Positions 51,401 to 60,005 of a DNA stretch of 64,000 nt are shown here, piece by piece; the first letter of the stretch is position 1, and each line of letters starts with the position of its first letter. Below the pieces are notes generated by a model, which was not told the origin of the DNA, made no database searches, and saw only the letters and a list, made by a program, of their open reading frames with translations. The position numbers and the translations under genes are program-made. The stretch comes from Verrucomicrobia bacterium 12-59-8 (lineage in GTDB: Bacteria > Verrucomicrobiota > Verrucomicrobiae > Verrucomicrobiales > Verrucomicrobiaceae). Location of the stretch: contig NCCR01000001.1 in assembly GCA_002279765.1 (NCBI GenBank), positions 38,650-102,649 on the forward strand, written 5' to 3'.

Positions 51401-51616
51401 GCCTTTGTGAAGAACGCCAGGCCAGGTGTCCACGTCCGCACTGCGCTCGCCCAGGAAAATGGGCACAAACTGGTTCATGCCCGCGTTCGTGAAAATGCGT
51501 GCGCCGTCGCGGCTGGTGTAGCCGACGTTGTCGCTGGGGACGATGGTGTGCTGCTTCTCCTTGAAGAAGTCGAGGAAGCTCTGGCGGATCTGGGCGGCGG
51601 TGGGGACGGCGGACAT
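48494..51616 (-). CDS. alaS: Alanyl-tRNA synthetase with a large central insertion
   Basis: 1040 residues from ATG 51616 ([23 protein letters not shown]), against about 870-900 usually. The class II core is normal ([38 protein letters not shown]), the editing site has [13 protein letters not shown] and the zinc-site [15 protein letters not shown], and the C-Ala region is present. Between the helix [11 protein letters not shown] and the conserved [15 protein letters not shown] there are about 130 residues where other AlaRS have about 15. This stretch (about 49935-50310) is visibly richer in A and T than its surroundings. It charges tRNA-Ala with alanine and is essential. Confidence 0.95.
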   Translation of the reverse strand: [1040 protein letters not shown]

Positions 51617-51769
51617 GGCTGGAAAAGGGAGCGCGGATGGTAGCGGAATGAGGCCGAAGGTAAAGGCGGGGTTTGCTGCCGCATGGCAGGAGAAGCGGCC
51701 ATGCGATTGGGAATCAGCCATCTGCACGGGTGGATCGCGAGAGCGCGGACGCCATGGCTAGAAAAATGT

Positions 51770-51798
51770 TTGTTTAATTACCATAATTAAAGTAATAT
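51770..51798 (+). promoter_or_regulatory. Candidate promoter of the pseudopilin gene
   Basis: TTGTTT (51770), a 17-base spacer and TAATAT (51793) in an AT-rich patch between alaS and the pseudopilin gene. The spacer holds AATTACCATAATT-type symmetric sequence (TAATTA twice). About 20 bases separate the -10 from the ATG at 51819, with AGAAAGG as a possible ribosome-binding site. The rest of the gap 51617-51769 shows nothing clear. Confidence 0.45.
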
Positions 51799-51818
51799 TT
51801 AGAAAGGTTTAGTGAAAG

Positions 51819-52232
51819 ATGACAACCGCCGCCTCGAATTTCAAAAAAACATGCCCTTCCGCGCCTGGACTGAGCCTGCTGGAATTGCTGATCACAATCG
51901 CCATCCTTGGCATCGTCATGAGCCTTGCCATGATGTCCATGGGCAGTGTGCGCCAGGCTGCACAGGACCAGAAGGACAAGCGCAATGCCCAGGAAATTGC
52001 CAGCGTGGCAGCCATGGCCAACGCTGCCGGAGCCAGCTTCATCGTGCCGGGCGACGAGCAGGCCACCATTGACAACCTGCGTGACGGGACCGTGCCAGCC
52101 ACCGGTGCCTTTAGCGGACGAGTTTTCAGAATCCCGGAGATGCACGACGCCGAGATCCAAGGGGCGATGCGATTTCTAGCACTGAACGATACGGATCTAC
52201 AGTACCGGTTGGACGGCAGCAGCGGTCTGTGA
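51819..52232 (+). CDS. Solitary GspH/pilin-like pseudopilin
   Basis: 137 residues. The N-terminal PGLSLLELLITIAILGIVMSLAMMSMG is a class III signal with the cleavage Gly and Glu5, followed by a helix with many Ala and Gln and a short C-terminal beta part. The 18-residue leader is longer than usual. It is alone; other pilus or secretion genes are absent here. Confidence 0.8.
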   Translation: MTTAASNFKKTCPSAPGLSLLELLITIAILGIVMSLAMMSMGSVRQAAQDQKDKRNAQEIASVAAMANAAGASFIVPGDEQATIDNLRDGTVPATGAFSGRVFRIPEMHDAEIQGAMRFLALNDTDLQYRLDGSSGL

Positions 52233-52335
52233 GGATGGATGCCGGGACGAAGCCTGTCAGCCCCAGACCTCCGCTCCGCGCATGGAGAATGCCGCTCCAT
52301 GTCAAGATCGGCCCTTCTCCAGCGTATCACACCAC

Positions 52336-55300
52336 GTGATTCGCCTTTTCATCACTCTTCCCCTCGTTGCCTCCGCCATCGCGGAGCCAGCACCGCGTCC
52401 CATCCTTTTCTCCAAGGAGATCCGGCCCATCCTGAGTGAGAACTGCTTTTTCTGCCATGGCCCTGATGAAAAGAAGCGCGAGGCCGGCCTGCGCCTGGAT
52501 GACGAAACCAGCGCCAAAAAGAACAACGACGGCACCACAGCGGTGGTGCCGGGGCATCCGGAAAAAAGCGCTCTGCTGGAGCGCATCGTGAGCAAAGATC
52601 CTGATGAGGTCATGCCGCCACCGAAGCAGCACAAGACCATCTCGCCCGCGCAGATCGCGCTCCTGACCGAATGGATCAAACAAGGCGCACCGTGGGGACA
52701 ACACTGGAGCTATGAGAAAGTCGTCAAACCAGCCGTTCCCGCAGGCTCCAAGCAGCCGGTGGACGCCTTCCTCCTGCAGCGCCTGACTCAGGAAGGTCTC
52801 AACTACGCGCCGCAGGCAGACATCACCACGCTGATCCGCCGCACCGCGCTCGATCTGACCGGTCTGCCACCGACGCTTGCCGAACTCGATGCATTGGCCA
52901 CGCAGCCCTACGACAAGATCGTCGATCACTATCTCTCCCTTCCTGCCTACGGCGAGCATTGGGCACGGCAGTGGCTTGATCTCGCGCGCTATGCGGACAG
53001 CTCCGGCTACCCGAGCGACCAGCCCCGTGAGATCTGGGCCTATCGCGATTGGGTCGTGCGTGCGCTTAATACGAACATGCCGTTTGATCAGTTCACCATC
53101 GAACAAAACGCGGGTGATCTGCTGCCCAAGCCCACGGACGACCAGCTCATCGCCACTGCATTCCATCGCAACACGATGACGCAAAATGAAGGCGGCACCG
53201 ACGACGAGGAATTCCGCAACGCCGCCATCATTGACCGCGTGAATACCACCTTCGCCGTGTGGATGGGCACCACCATGGCCTGCGCGCAGTGCCACACGCA
53301 CAAGTTTGATCCCATCACGATCAACGAGTACTTCCAGTTCTACGCCTTCCTCAATCAAAGCGCCGATAGCGACAAAAAAGACGAAGTGCCCCTGCACAGC
53401 TTCGACACACCCGAGCTCACCCAGCAGCGTGCGCATTTGAAACGGGAGATCGACACACTGGAGCAGAAGTTCACCTCCCCTGCCCCGGCCTGGCTCGCTG
53501 GACTCGACGTTTGGGACCAAGGCTTTGCCCGTGATCTCGGCTGGCAGACACCGCAGCCCGCCAAAGTGACCACGCAGTCGAAACAAAGCGCCGCCATCGC
53601 CGCAAGCGGTGCCGTTTCGATCCCCAAAAACAGCGACAAAGACAGCTACACCATCGAACTCCCCGCCCAGGGAGACAAACTCAGCGCCCTGCGCATTGAA
53701 ACCATTCCCACCGCCGGTTTCGGCAACTTCGTCATCACCGACGTGAAAGCAGAAGTCGTACCGCCAGATGCCAGGCAGGCTCCGCAGGCGCGCTATGTCC
53801 GCATCGAACTCCCGGGAGAGAAGAAGATGCTCCAGCTCGCTGAGGTGCAGGTGTTCAGCGGTAGTGAAAATCTCGCCCCCTCCGGAATCGCCACTCAAAG
53901 CAGCCAGTACACCGATGCCGCTGCCAAGCGCGCCATCGATGGCAACACCGAGGGCATCTACGCGAAAAGCAGCGTGGCCCACACCGCCGGAACCGACAAC
54001 GATCCGTGGTGGGAGGTCGATCTGAAAGCAGCCAAACCCGTGGACCGCGTCGTCGTCTGGAACCGCACAGATGGCAACGTGGGCAGTCGTCTCGATGGCT
54101 TCCGCCTCGTGCTGCTCGATGACAAACGCCAGACCGTGTGGAAGAGCGAGGCCACCCCTGCCCCTGAGAAAGACAAGTCCTTTGCCATCAGCGGTCCAGT
54201 GGCCGTGAGCTTCACCACCGCCCTGGCTGATTTCGAGCAGGACGGCTTTACCGCTGCCTCCGTGCTGAAACCCAAAGATAAAAAACAACAAGGCTGGGCC
54301 GTCGCTGGCGCTACTGACAAGCCGCACACGCTCACCCTACTGGCCGCATCTCCGGTGGTCGTTCCCTCCGGCTCCAAGCTCCGCATCACGCTCGCTCAAA
54401 ACAGCGAGTTCAAGCAGCACACCCTCGGCAGCTTCCGCCTCAGCTACACCGGAGATGCCCGCGTTCAGCAAGTCACCAAAGTGCCGCAAAATGTCGTCGC
54501 CGCACTTGCGCAAGCTAAGGACAAACGCACGCCCGCGCAGCAGCAGACCGTAGTGGAGTACTTCGTGCGGAATGTTGCCAAAGCATCCGCTGCGGAGCGC
54601 ACCCGTCTCGCCGCTGCCAGCAAAGAACTCGCCGCCCTCAAGCCCGTCACTGTGCCGATCATGCGTGACCTCGATCCGAAGCAGCGCCGCGTGACGAAGA
54701 TTCAGCTGCGTGGCAACTGGCAGGCGCTGGGAGATGAAGTCAGCGAAGGCACGCCTTCAGTATTCAATCCCCTTCCCGCCAATGCACCTCGCAATCGCCT
54801 CACCATGGCCAAGTGGCTCGTGAGCCGCGACAATCCCCTCACCGCACGCGTGACGGTGAACCGTCTGTGGGAAAGCATCTTCGGCACCGGCATCGTGCGC
54901 AGCAGCGAAGAATTCGGCAGCCAGGGAGATCTGCCATTCCATCCCGAGCTGCTCGACTGGCTCGCCGCCGAGCTCATGGACAGCGGTTGGGACATCAAGC
55001 ACATGCTCAAGCTGCTGCTCACCAGCCAGGCCTACCAGCAGAGCACCAAGACCACTCCCGAGCTTAACGAGCGCGATCCCGACAATCGCCTGCTCGCGCG
55101 CGGCCCACGCTTTCGCCCCACAGGCGAACTCCTGCGAGATCAGGCCCTCGCCGTCAGCGGTCTCCTCAGCGCCAAAATGTATGGCCCGCCCGTGCGACCC
55201 CTGACGCCCAATCTCGGCCTTACCACGGCCTTTGGCCGCAGCAACGACTGGACCCTCAGCCCCGGCGAGGACAAGCACCGCCGCAGCCTCTACACCGAAG

Positions 55301-55731
55301 TCCGCCGCAACAGTCCCTACGCCAGCTTCACCACCTTTGACGCCGGCAACCGCGAAGTCTGCATGATCCGCCGCAGCCGCACCAACACGCCGCTGCAGGC
55401 CTTTGTGACGCTCAATGACCCCGTCTTCATCGAAACGAATCAAGCCATGGCACGCCGCCTCGTCGCCGAAGCCAAAGCAACCCCTGAGCGTCTCGCCCTC
55501 CTCTTCAAACTCTGCCTCTCACGCGCCCCCAATGCGCATGAAACATCGTCTTTGACGCAGCTCTACACCGAAACACTCGCCACCTATCGCGCCGATACAG
55601 CCGACGCCACCAAGATGGCCACCGATCCCCTTGGCCCCGCACCCAAAGACACCGACATTGCCGAACTCGCCGCGTGGACGACCATCGCCAATGTGGTGAT
55701 GAATCTGGATGAGTTTTTGATGCGGAGATAA
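52336..55731 (+). CDS. PSD1-type protein: PSCyt1 haem domain + DUF1549 + DUF1553
   Basis: 1131 residues from GTG 52336, chosen because VIRLFITLPLVASAIA is a signal peptide. N-terminal PSCyt1 domain with a CFFCHGPDE haem c motif (about residue 37), then DUF1549 (WARQWLDLARYADSSGY), a discoidin (F5/8 type C)-like insertion (about 490-640, ARYVRIELPGEKKMLQLAEVQVFSG) and DUF1553 (NPLTARVTVNRLWESIFGTGIV). This family is expanded in Planctomycetota and Verrucomicrobiota and pairs with DUF1501 genes, as here at 56033. The discoidin-like part suggests carbohydrate binding. It probably works in the periplasm on polysaccharide; the reaction is not known. Confidence 0.92.
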   Translation: MIRLFITLPLVASAIAEPAPRPILFSKEIRPILSENCFFCHGPDEKKREAGLRLDDETSAKKNNDGTTAVVPGHPEKSALLERIVSKDPDEVMPPPKQHKTISPAQIALLTEWIKQGAPWGQHWSYEKVVKPAVPAGSKQPVDAFLLQRLTQEGLNYAPQADITTLIRRTALDLTGLPPTLAELDALATQPYDKIVDHYLSLPAYGEHWARQWLDLARYADSSGYPSDQPREIWAYRDWVVRALNTNMPFDQFTIEQNAGDLLPKPTDDQLIATAFHRNTMTQNEGGTDDEEFRNAAIIDRVNTTFAVWMGTTMACAQCHTHKFDPITINEYFQFYAFLNQSADSDKKDEVPLHSFDTPELTQQRAHLKREIDTLEQKFTSPAPAWLAGLDVWDQGFARDLGWQTPQPAKVTTQSKQSAAIAASGAVSIPKNSDKDSYTIELPAQGDKLSALRIETIPTAGFGNFVITDVKAEVVPPDARQAPQARYVRIELPGEKKMLQLAEVQVFSGSENLAPSGIATQSSQYTDAAAKRAIDGNTEGIYAKSSVAHTAGTDNDPWWEVDLKAAKPVDRVVVWNRTDGNVGSRLDGFRLVLLDDKRQTVWKSEATPAPEKDKSFAISGPVAVSFTTALADFEQDGFTAASVLKPKDKKQQGWAVAGATDKPHTLTLLAASPVVVPSGSKLRITLAQNSEFKQHTLGSFRLSYTGDARVQQVTKVPQNVVAALAQAKDKRTPAQQQTVVEYFVRNVAKASAAERTRLAAASKELAALKPVTVPIMRDLDPKQRRVTKIQLRGNWQALGDEVSEGTPSVFNPLPANAPRNRLTMAKWLVSRDNPLTARVTVNRLWESIFGTGIVRSSEEFGSQGDLPFHPELLDWLAAELMDSGWDIKHMLKLLLTSQAYQQSTKTTPELNERDPDNRLLARGPRFRPTGELLRDQALAVSGLLSAKMYGPPVRPLTPNLGLTTAFGRSNDWTLSPGEDKHRRSLYTEVRRNSPYASFTTFDAGNREVCMIRRSRTNTPLQAFVTLNDPVFIETNQAMARRLVAEAKATPERLALLFKLCLSRAPNAHETSSLTQLYTETLATYRADTADATKMATDPLGPAPKDTDIAELAAWTTIANVVMNLDEFLMRR

Positions 55732-55753
55732 ATACCTGAAACCATTTTCCACA

Positions 55754-56005
55754 ATGCCCATCGCACTCGAACAAATCCGGCAGATGCCTGTGGGACAGCG
55801 CATTCAGTTGGCGGGAGATATTTGGGACTCTCTCGTGGGTGAAGATGCCGATTTTCCTCTGCGCAGCGACCAACTGACCGAACTCGAAATGCGTCGTGCC
55901 GCAATGGTGGCCGACCCTTCCATTGGCATCCCATGGACTGAGGCAAAAGCGCTGCTCCAGACTGGATCACCCAACGCGATTCAGCCCAGTTGCGCAAAAG
56001 GATGA
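55754..56005 (+). CDS. Addiction-module component-like protein (orphan antitoxin)
   Basis: 83 residues. The pattern IRQMPVGQRIQLAGDIWDSLV ... LRSDQLTELEMRRAAMVADPSIGIPWTEAKALL matches the small antitoxin-like family TIGR02574, which normally precedes a RelE/ParE toxin by overlap. Here the next gene is the DUF1501 protein, 27 bases downstream, and no toxin frame is seen. The C-terminal 14 residues look non-native, as if the end had been altered. Likely an orphan or decayed module. Confidence 0.75.
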   Translation: MPIALEQIRQMPVGQRIQLAGDIWDSLVGEDADFPLRSDQLTELEMRRAAMVADPSIGIPWTEAKALLQTGSPNAIQPSCAKG

Positions 56006-56032
56006 CCGGACCTTGAACGTATCTTTCTATAC

Positions 56033-57484
56033 ATGAACCCCATCACACGCGACACCCTTCAGCTCAAGACGCGCCGTCAGTTCCTCGGCAACGCGGGGCA
56101 GTTCAGCCTCGGTGCCATCGCCATGCATGCGATGCAGCAGCAGGCGGGCGCCAGTGCGGCCTCGGACAATCCGCTCGCACCGAAGAAGTCGCAATTTGCG
56201 CCGAAGGCGAAGCGCGTGATCTACCTGCACATGTCAGGAGCGCCGCCGCACCTCGATCTGTTTGATTACAAACCGGAACTCGTGAAGCGCAGCGGGCAGG
56301 ACTGCCCCGACTCGATTCTTAAAGGCCGGCGCTTTGCCTTCACCACCGGCGTGCCAAAGCTCATGGGCACACCGCGCACCTTTGCGCGTTACGGCAAAGG
56401 CGGCATCACCATGAGCGATGCCTGCCCAAACTTCCATACCATCGCCGATGAGATGTGCATGATCCGCTCGATGAACACGGATCAGTTCAATCACGCACCT
56501 GCGGAACTGCTGCTGTTCACCGGTCATGCACGGCAGGGCCGGCCCTCCATGGGTTCGTGGGCCACGTATGGCCTCGGCACGGAAAATCAGGACCTGCCAG
56601 GCTTTGTCGCGCTCATCTCCAGCGGCACACAGCCAAGCGGTGGACAGGGCTGCTGGGGCAGCGGATTCATCCCCAGCGTGTATCAGGGCGTGCAGTGCCG
56701 CAGCAAGGGAGATCCCGTCCTCTTTGTCAGCGATCCCGCCGGCATGAACCGCGCCATGCGCCGCAAGACGCTCGATGCCCTGCAGGATCTCAATCAGCAG
56801 CAGGTCGCCGAATTCGGCCATCCCGAGACCGTCACGCGCATGGCCCAGTACGAACTCGCCTTCCGCATGCAGACCAGCGTGCCCGAGGTCATGGACATCT
56901 CGAAGGAGCCGCAGCACGTCATCGAAGACTATGGCGCGAAACCCGGCGAGGCGAGCTTCGCCAACAACTGCCTGCTCGCCCGGCGGCTCATTGAAAAGGG
57001 CGTGCGCTTTGTGAATCTCTTCGACTGGGGCTGGGACTTTCACGGCACCAGCGAAGGCAGCGGCATCACCACCGGCCTCACTGCCAAAATGGCAGCGACA
57101 GACAAGCCCGTTGCTGCACTGATCAAAGACCTCCGGCAGCGCGGCCTGCTGGACGATACCCTCGTCATCTGGGGCGGTGAATTCGGCCGCACACCCTTCC
57201 GCGAAGGCCGCACCGCAGCCAGCAAGGTGCTCGGCCGCGATCACTACCCCGACTGCTTCTCACTCTTCATGGCCGGCGGCGGCGTGAAGGGCGGCTTCGA
57301 GTACGGCAGCACCGACGAGCTCGGTTTCGGCGTCACTGAAAACAAAGTCCATGTGCACGACTTCCAAGCCACCGTCATGCACCTGCTCGGCTTTGATCAC
57401 GAGCGCCTCACCTACCGCTTCCAAGGCCGCGACTATCGCCTCACCGACATCCATGGGCATGTGGTGAAGGATCTGCTGGTGTAA
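56033..57484 (+). CDS. DUF1501 protein, Tat-exported partner of the PSD1 protein
   Basis: 483 residues. A Tat signal (TRRQFLGNAGQFSLGAIAMHAM) is followed by the DUF1501 (alkaline phosphatase/sulfatase fold) body: RVIYLHMSGAPPHLDLFDYKPEL, LLFTGHARQGRPSMGSW, LVIWGGEFGRTPF, and HDFQATVMHLLGFDHERLTYRFQGRDYRLTD near the end. (Key residues are the His/Asp pairs of these blocks.) It is the usual partner of the PSD1 gene, from which it is separated only by the small antitoxin-like gene. Role in the pair is unknown, possibly polysaccharide desulfation or binding. Confidence 0.92.
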   Translation: MNPITRDTLQLKTRRQFLGNAGQFSLGAIAMHAMQQQAGASAASDNPLAPKKSQFAPKAKRVIYLHMSGAPPHLDLFDYKPELVKRSGQDCPDSILKGRRFAFTTGVPKLMGTPRTFARYGKGGITMSDACPNFHTIADEMCMIRSMNTDQFNHAPAELLLFTGHARQGRPSMGSWATYGLGTENQDLPGFVALISSGTQPSGGQGCWGSGFIPSVYQGVQCRSKGDPVLFVSDPAGMNRAMRRKTLDALQDLNQQQVAEFGHPETVTRMAQYELAFRMQTSVPEVMDISKEPQHVIEDYGAKPGEASFANNCLLARRLIEKGVRFVNLFDWGWDFHGTSEGSGITTGLTAKMAATDKPVAALIKDLRQRGLLDDTLVIWGGEFGRTPFREGRTAASKVLGRDHYPDCFSLFMAGGGVKGGFEYGSTDELGFGVTENKVHVHDFQATVMHLLGFDHERLTYRFQGRDYRLTDIHGHVVKDLLV

Positions 57485-57487
57485 GCC

Positions 57488-57733
57488 CTACCCCCCCTGC
57501 ACCGGCGGCATGATCGCCACTTCGCCGCCGTCGTGCAGCGGCTCGTCACGCTTCACATAGGTTTGGTCCAGAGCCAGGAGCAGGCTGTTCTGCCAGTCGC
57601 GCAATTTCGGCCAGCGGGATTCGATTTGAGCGAGCAAGTCGCCCATCGTGGCTCCTGCGGACAGTTCGAGAGTGATTTCGTCCGTGCCGGTGATGTCGCG
57701 CAGGACGGAAAAAAAGAGCACGCGCAGTTTCAT
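57488..57733 (-). CDS. moaD: Molybdopterin synthase sulfur carrier subunit MoaD
   Basis: 81 residues, ubiquitin-like fold (MKLRVLFFSVLRDITG ... VAIMPPVQGG). The C-terminal Gly-Gly carries the thiocarboxylate used to make the dithiolene of molybdopterin. The start overlaps the hpt stop (ATGA). No other moa genes are adjacent. Length is normal. Confidence 0.9.
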   Translation of the reverse strand: MKLRVLFFSVLRDITGTDEITLELSAGATMGDLLAQIESRWPKLRDWQNSLLLALDQTYVKRDEPLHDGGEVAIMPPVQGG

Positions 57734-58287
57734 GACGGCGAGTTCGGGTTCAGGATGCCAATGCAGGGCAGATTGCGAAAGCGGCCCTGGTAGTCCATTC
57801 CGTAGCCCACGACGAATTCGTCGTCGATCTCAAAGCCAGCATCATCCAGCGGCACCTCACGCAGGCGCTCACGGCGTTTGCTCAGCAGAACGCAGGTGCG
57901 CAGGGAGGCAGGCTGTTGCGCGATCAGCCGCTCGCAAATGGCGCTGAGTGTGAGCCCGGTGTCCAGGATGTCATCGAGCAGCAGCACGTCCTGATCGCGC
58001 ATGTCAAAGTTTGCGGGCCAGTTCACCTTTACCTCGCCGGTGGTGGCGGTGCCGCCTTGATAACTGCTGGCGCTCAGCGTGTACAACCGCACGGGCAGTT
58101 CGAGTTTGCGCAGCAGATCGGCCACAAAGAAAAGTCCGCCATCCATCAGCGCCACCACGGTGACGACTTTGCCTGCGAGTTCCACATTCAACCGCGCCGC
58201 CATCGCGTCCACCCGCTCGCTGATTTGCGCAGGGGTGAGCAGGATGCGTTCGAGATCTTGGATGACGCCGGTGACGGAGGAGGGCAT
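57730..58287 (-). CDS. hpt: Hypoxanthine phosphoribosyltransferase
   Basis: 185 residues from ATG 58287. The PRPP-binding motif is VLLLDDILDTGLTL, preceded by VALMDGGLFFVADLLRKL and followed by DDEFVVGYGMDYQGRFRNLPCIG. The enzyme salvages hypoxanthine and guanine to IMP and GMP with PRPP. It is upstream of moaD in the same unit and divergent from pdxH. Confidence 0.93.
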   Translation of the reverse strand: MPSSVTGVIQDLERILLTPAQISERVDAMAARLNVELAGKVVTVVALMDGGLFFVADLLRKLELPVRLYTLSASSYQGGTATTGEVKVNWPANFDMRDQDVLLLDDILDTGLTLSAICERLIAQQPASLRTCVLLSKRRERLREVPLDDAGFEIDDEFVVGYGMDYQGRFRNLPCIGILNPNSPS

Positions 58288-58360
58288 GGAACAAAAGAGT
58301 GTGTAAAAGGCCAAAGCTGACGTAGCGCAGGCCGCACGACACGCGTTTCTTGTAACCTGC

Positions 58361-59014
58361 ATGAACCCACCTGACAAACCGAACCTGCCCGACCTGCGCG
58401 TGAGCTACGACCAGGGCGAACTCGATGAACACAGCGCCCCAGCCGATCCCGTGGAGCTCTTCACGCACTGGATCAATGACGCCCTCGCGCACAAGCTGCC
58501 GGAGCCGAATGCGATGAGCCTCGCCACCAACGGCCTCGATGGCACACCGACCGTACGCACGGTGCTGCTCAAAGGCATCGACGAGCGCGGCTTTCATTTT
58601 TACACCAACTACGAAAGCCGTAAGGGCCACGAAATCGCCGCCGATGCCCGTGCCGCCGCCTGCTTCCTGTGGACGGACCGTCACCACCAAGTTTGCATCA
58701 AAGGCACCATCTCCAAGCTGGATCACGCCGATGCACAAAAGTACTTCGCCAGCCGTCCCTACGGGCATCAAATCGGTGCCTGGGCATCAGCACAGAGCGT
58801 GGTGATCCCCAGCCGTGAGTGGTTGGAGCAGCGCGATGTCGAACTGAGGGCGCAACACCCCGAGGGTCAGGTCCCCTGCCCGCCGCACTGGGGTGGCTAC
58901 ACCCTGCTGCCGGGAGAAATCGAGTTCTGGCAGGGCCGGGTGAGCCGTCTGCATGACCGCATCCGCTATCGCAGGGAGCACGGCGTGTGGGTGAAGGTGC
59001 GGCTGAGCCCGTAA
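58361..59014 (+). CDS. pdxH: Pyridoxamine 5'-phosphate oxidase
   Basis: 217 residues. FMN and substrate motifs: PNAMSLATNGLDGTPTVRTVLLKGID, GFHFYTNYESRKGHEI, VCIKGTISKL and the conserved end PPHWGGYTLLPGEIEFWQGR.SRLHDRIRYRR, which is the family signature. It oxidises PNP and PMP to pyridoxal phosphate. Length is that of the standard enzyme. Confidence 0.96.
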   Translation: MNPPDKPNLPDLRVSYDQGELDEHSAPADPVELFTHWINDALAHKLPEPNAMSLATNGLDGTPTVRTVLLKGIDERGFHFYTNYESRKGHEIAADARAAACFLWTDRHHQVCIKGTISKLDHADAQKYFASRPYGHQIGAWASAQSVVIPSREWLEQRDVELRAQHPEGQVPCPPHWGGYTLLPGEIEFWQGRVSRLHDRIRYRREHGVWVKVRLSP

Positions 59015-59078
59015 GGCGTCTCTATAGCGTATCATCAGAGTCTGGACAAAAACCCTACCCCCGTGCATGCTGGGTGGC

Positions 59079-59879
59079 ATGTCCAGTCGCACGCTCCCCA
59101 TCCCGCCGCCGGTTGAATGGTCCCCTGGGCTCCAGGGCGACTACCCTGGCCAGCAGAGTTTCAAATGGATCGACCAAGCTCAAGGCGTGCGCATGGTCTT
59201 CTGCTGGTGCCCGCCGCCAAAGCCTTCGGACCGCCTCGGCACGCCCAAGGATGAGGTTGGCCGAGACTCAGACAGCCGGGATCTGCACCCGGTGCCCTTC
59301 ACCCAGGGCTTCTGGCTCGGCCAGCACCCCGTCAGCCAGGCGCAGTGGCGCGCCGCCGGGATGGAAAATCCCGCGCCATCGAAATTCAAAGGCGAGGCGC
59401 TGCCCGTGGATTCCATCTCCTGGAATGAGGCGCAAAAGTTCTGCCAGCAAACGGGTCTGCACCTGCCCTCCGAGGCCATTTGGGAGTACGCTTGCCGTGC
59501 GGGCAGCCCCGCGCCCTTTGGCATCGGCAGTGGATCTTCCTTGACCTCCCAGCAGGCCAATTTTGATGGAACCGCTCCTTACGGCGATGGCTTTGAGTGG
59601 CTGAACCGTCAGCGCACGACGGCGGCAGGCAGCTTTCCCCCGAATGCCTGGGGCTTTCACGACATGCATGGGCAGCTCTGGGAGTGGTGTGCGGATGCCT
59701 TCAGAGATGGCGGCGCCCGCGTGCTGCGCGGCGGCTCCTGGATCGACATCGGCGGGCACGCTGCCGCCGGCATCCGCCTCGGCGACGCACCGCAGTTCGT
59801 CTTCAACATCTACGGCCTGCGTGTCTCCCCCAGTTCCATCCAGCCAGGCAAGGCCGAAGGCCGCAAGAAAAAGGAGTGA
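59079..59879 (+). CDS. FGE/SUMF1-fold protein lacking the FGE active-site cysteines
   Basis: 266 residues from ATG 59079 (ATG 59067 gives four more). Fold signatures: GFWLGQHPVSQAQWRAA, PVDSISWNEAQKFCQQTGLHLPSEAIWEYACRAG, AWGFHDMHGQLWEWCAD, VLRGGSWIDIGG and YGLRV near the end. In true formylglycine-generating enzymes a Cys pair lies in the segment between the 'RGGSW' and 'GFR' motifs; here it reads GGHAAAGIRLG without Cys. It therefore is probably not a sulfatase-maturing enzyme but one of the FGE-fold domains found with GTPase and STAND proteins. It lies upstream of the ROCO gene, 126 bases away. No signal peptide. Confidence 0.82.
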   Translation: MSSRTLPIPPPVEWSPGLQGDYPGQQSFKWIDQAQGVRMVFCWCPPPKPSDRLGTPKDEVGRDSDSRDLHPVPFTQGFWLGQHPVSQAQWRAAGMENPAPSKFKGEALPVDSISWNEAQKFCQQTGLHLPSEAIWEYACRAGSPAPFGIGSGSSLTSQQANFDGTAPYGDGFEWLNRQRTTAAGSFPPNAWGFHDMHGQLWEWCADAFRDGGARVLRGGSWIDIGGHAAAGIRLGDAPQFVFNIYGLRVSPSSIQPGKAEGRKKKE

Positions 59880-60005
59880 AGCGAGGGACGAGCGAAACGA
59901 CAAGCCCGCGCAGCGGTGAAATTTATTTTTGCGAATCATGTGCTTGGCCTTCTCTCATCCCCCGCCTGACTCCAGCCCCGCCTTTGCGGTACCCCTGAAC
60001 CACGC

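Noticed and set aside
59079..59879. Formylglycine-generating enzyme for the sulfatase at 2436
   Set aside because: The segment that should hold the active-site Cys pair has none, and the genes are 56 kb apart.
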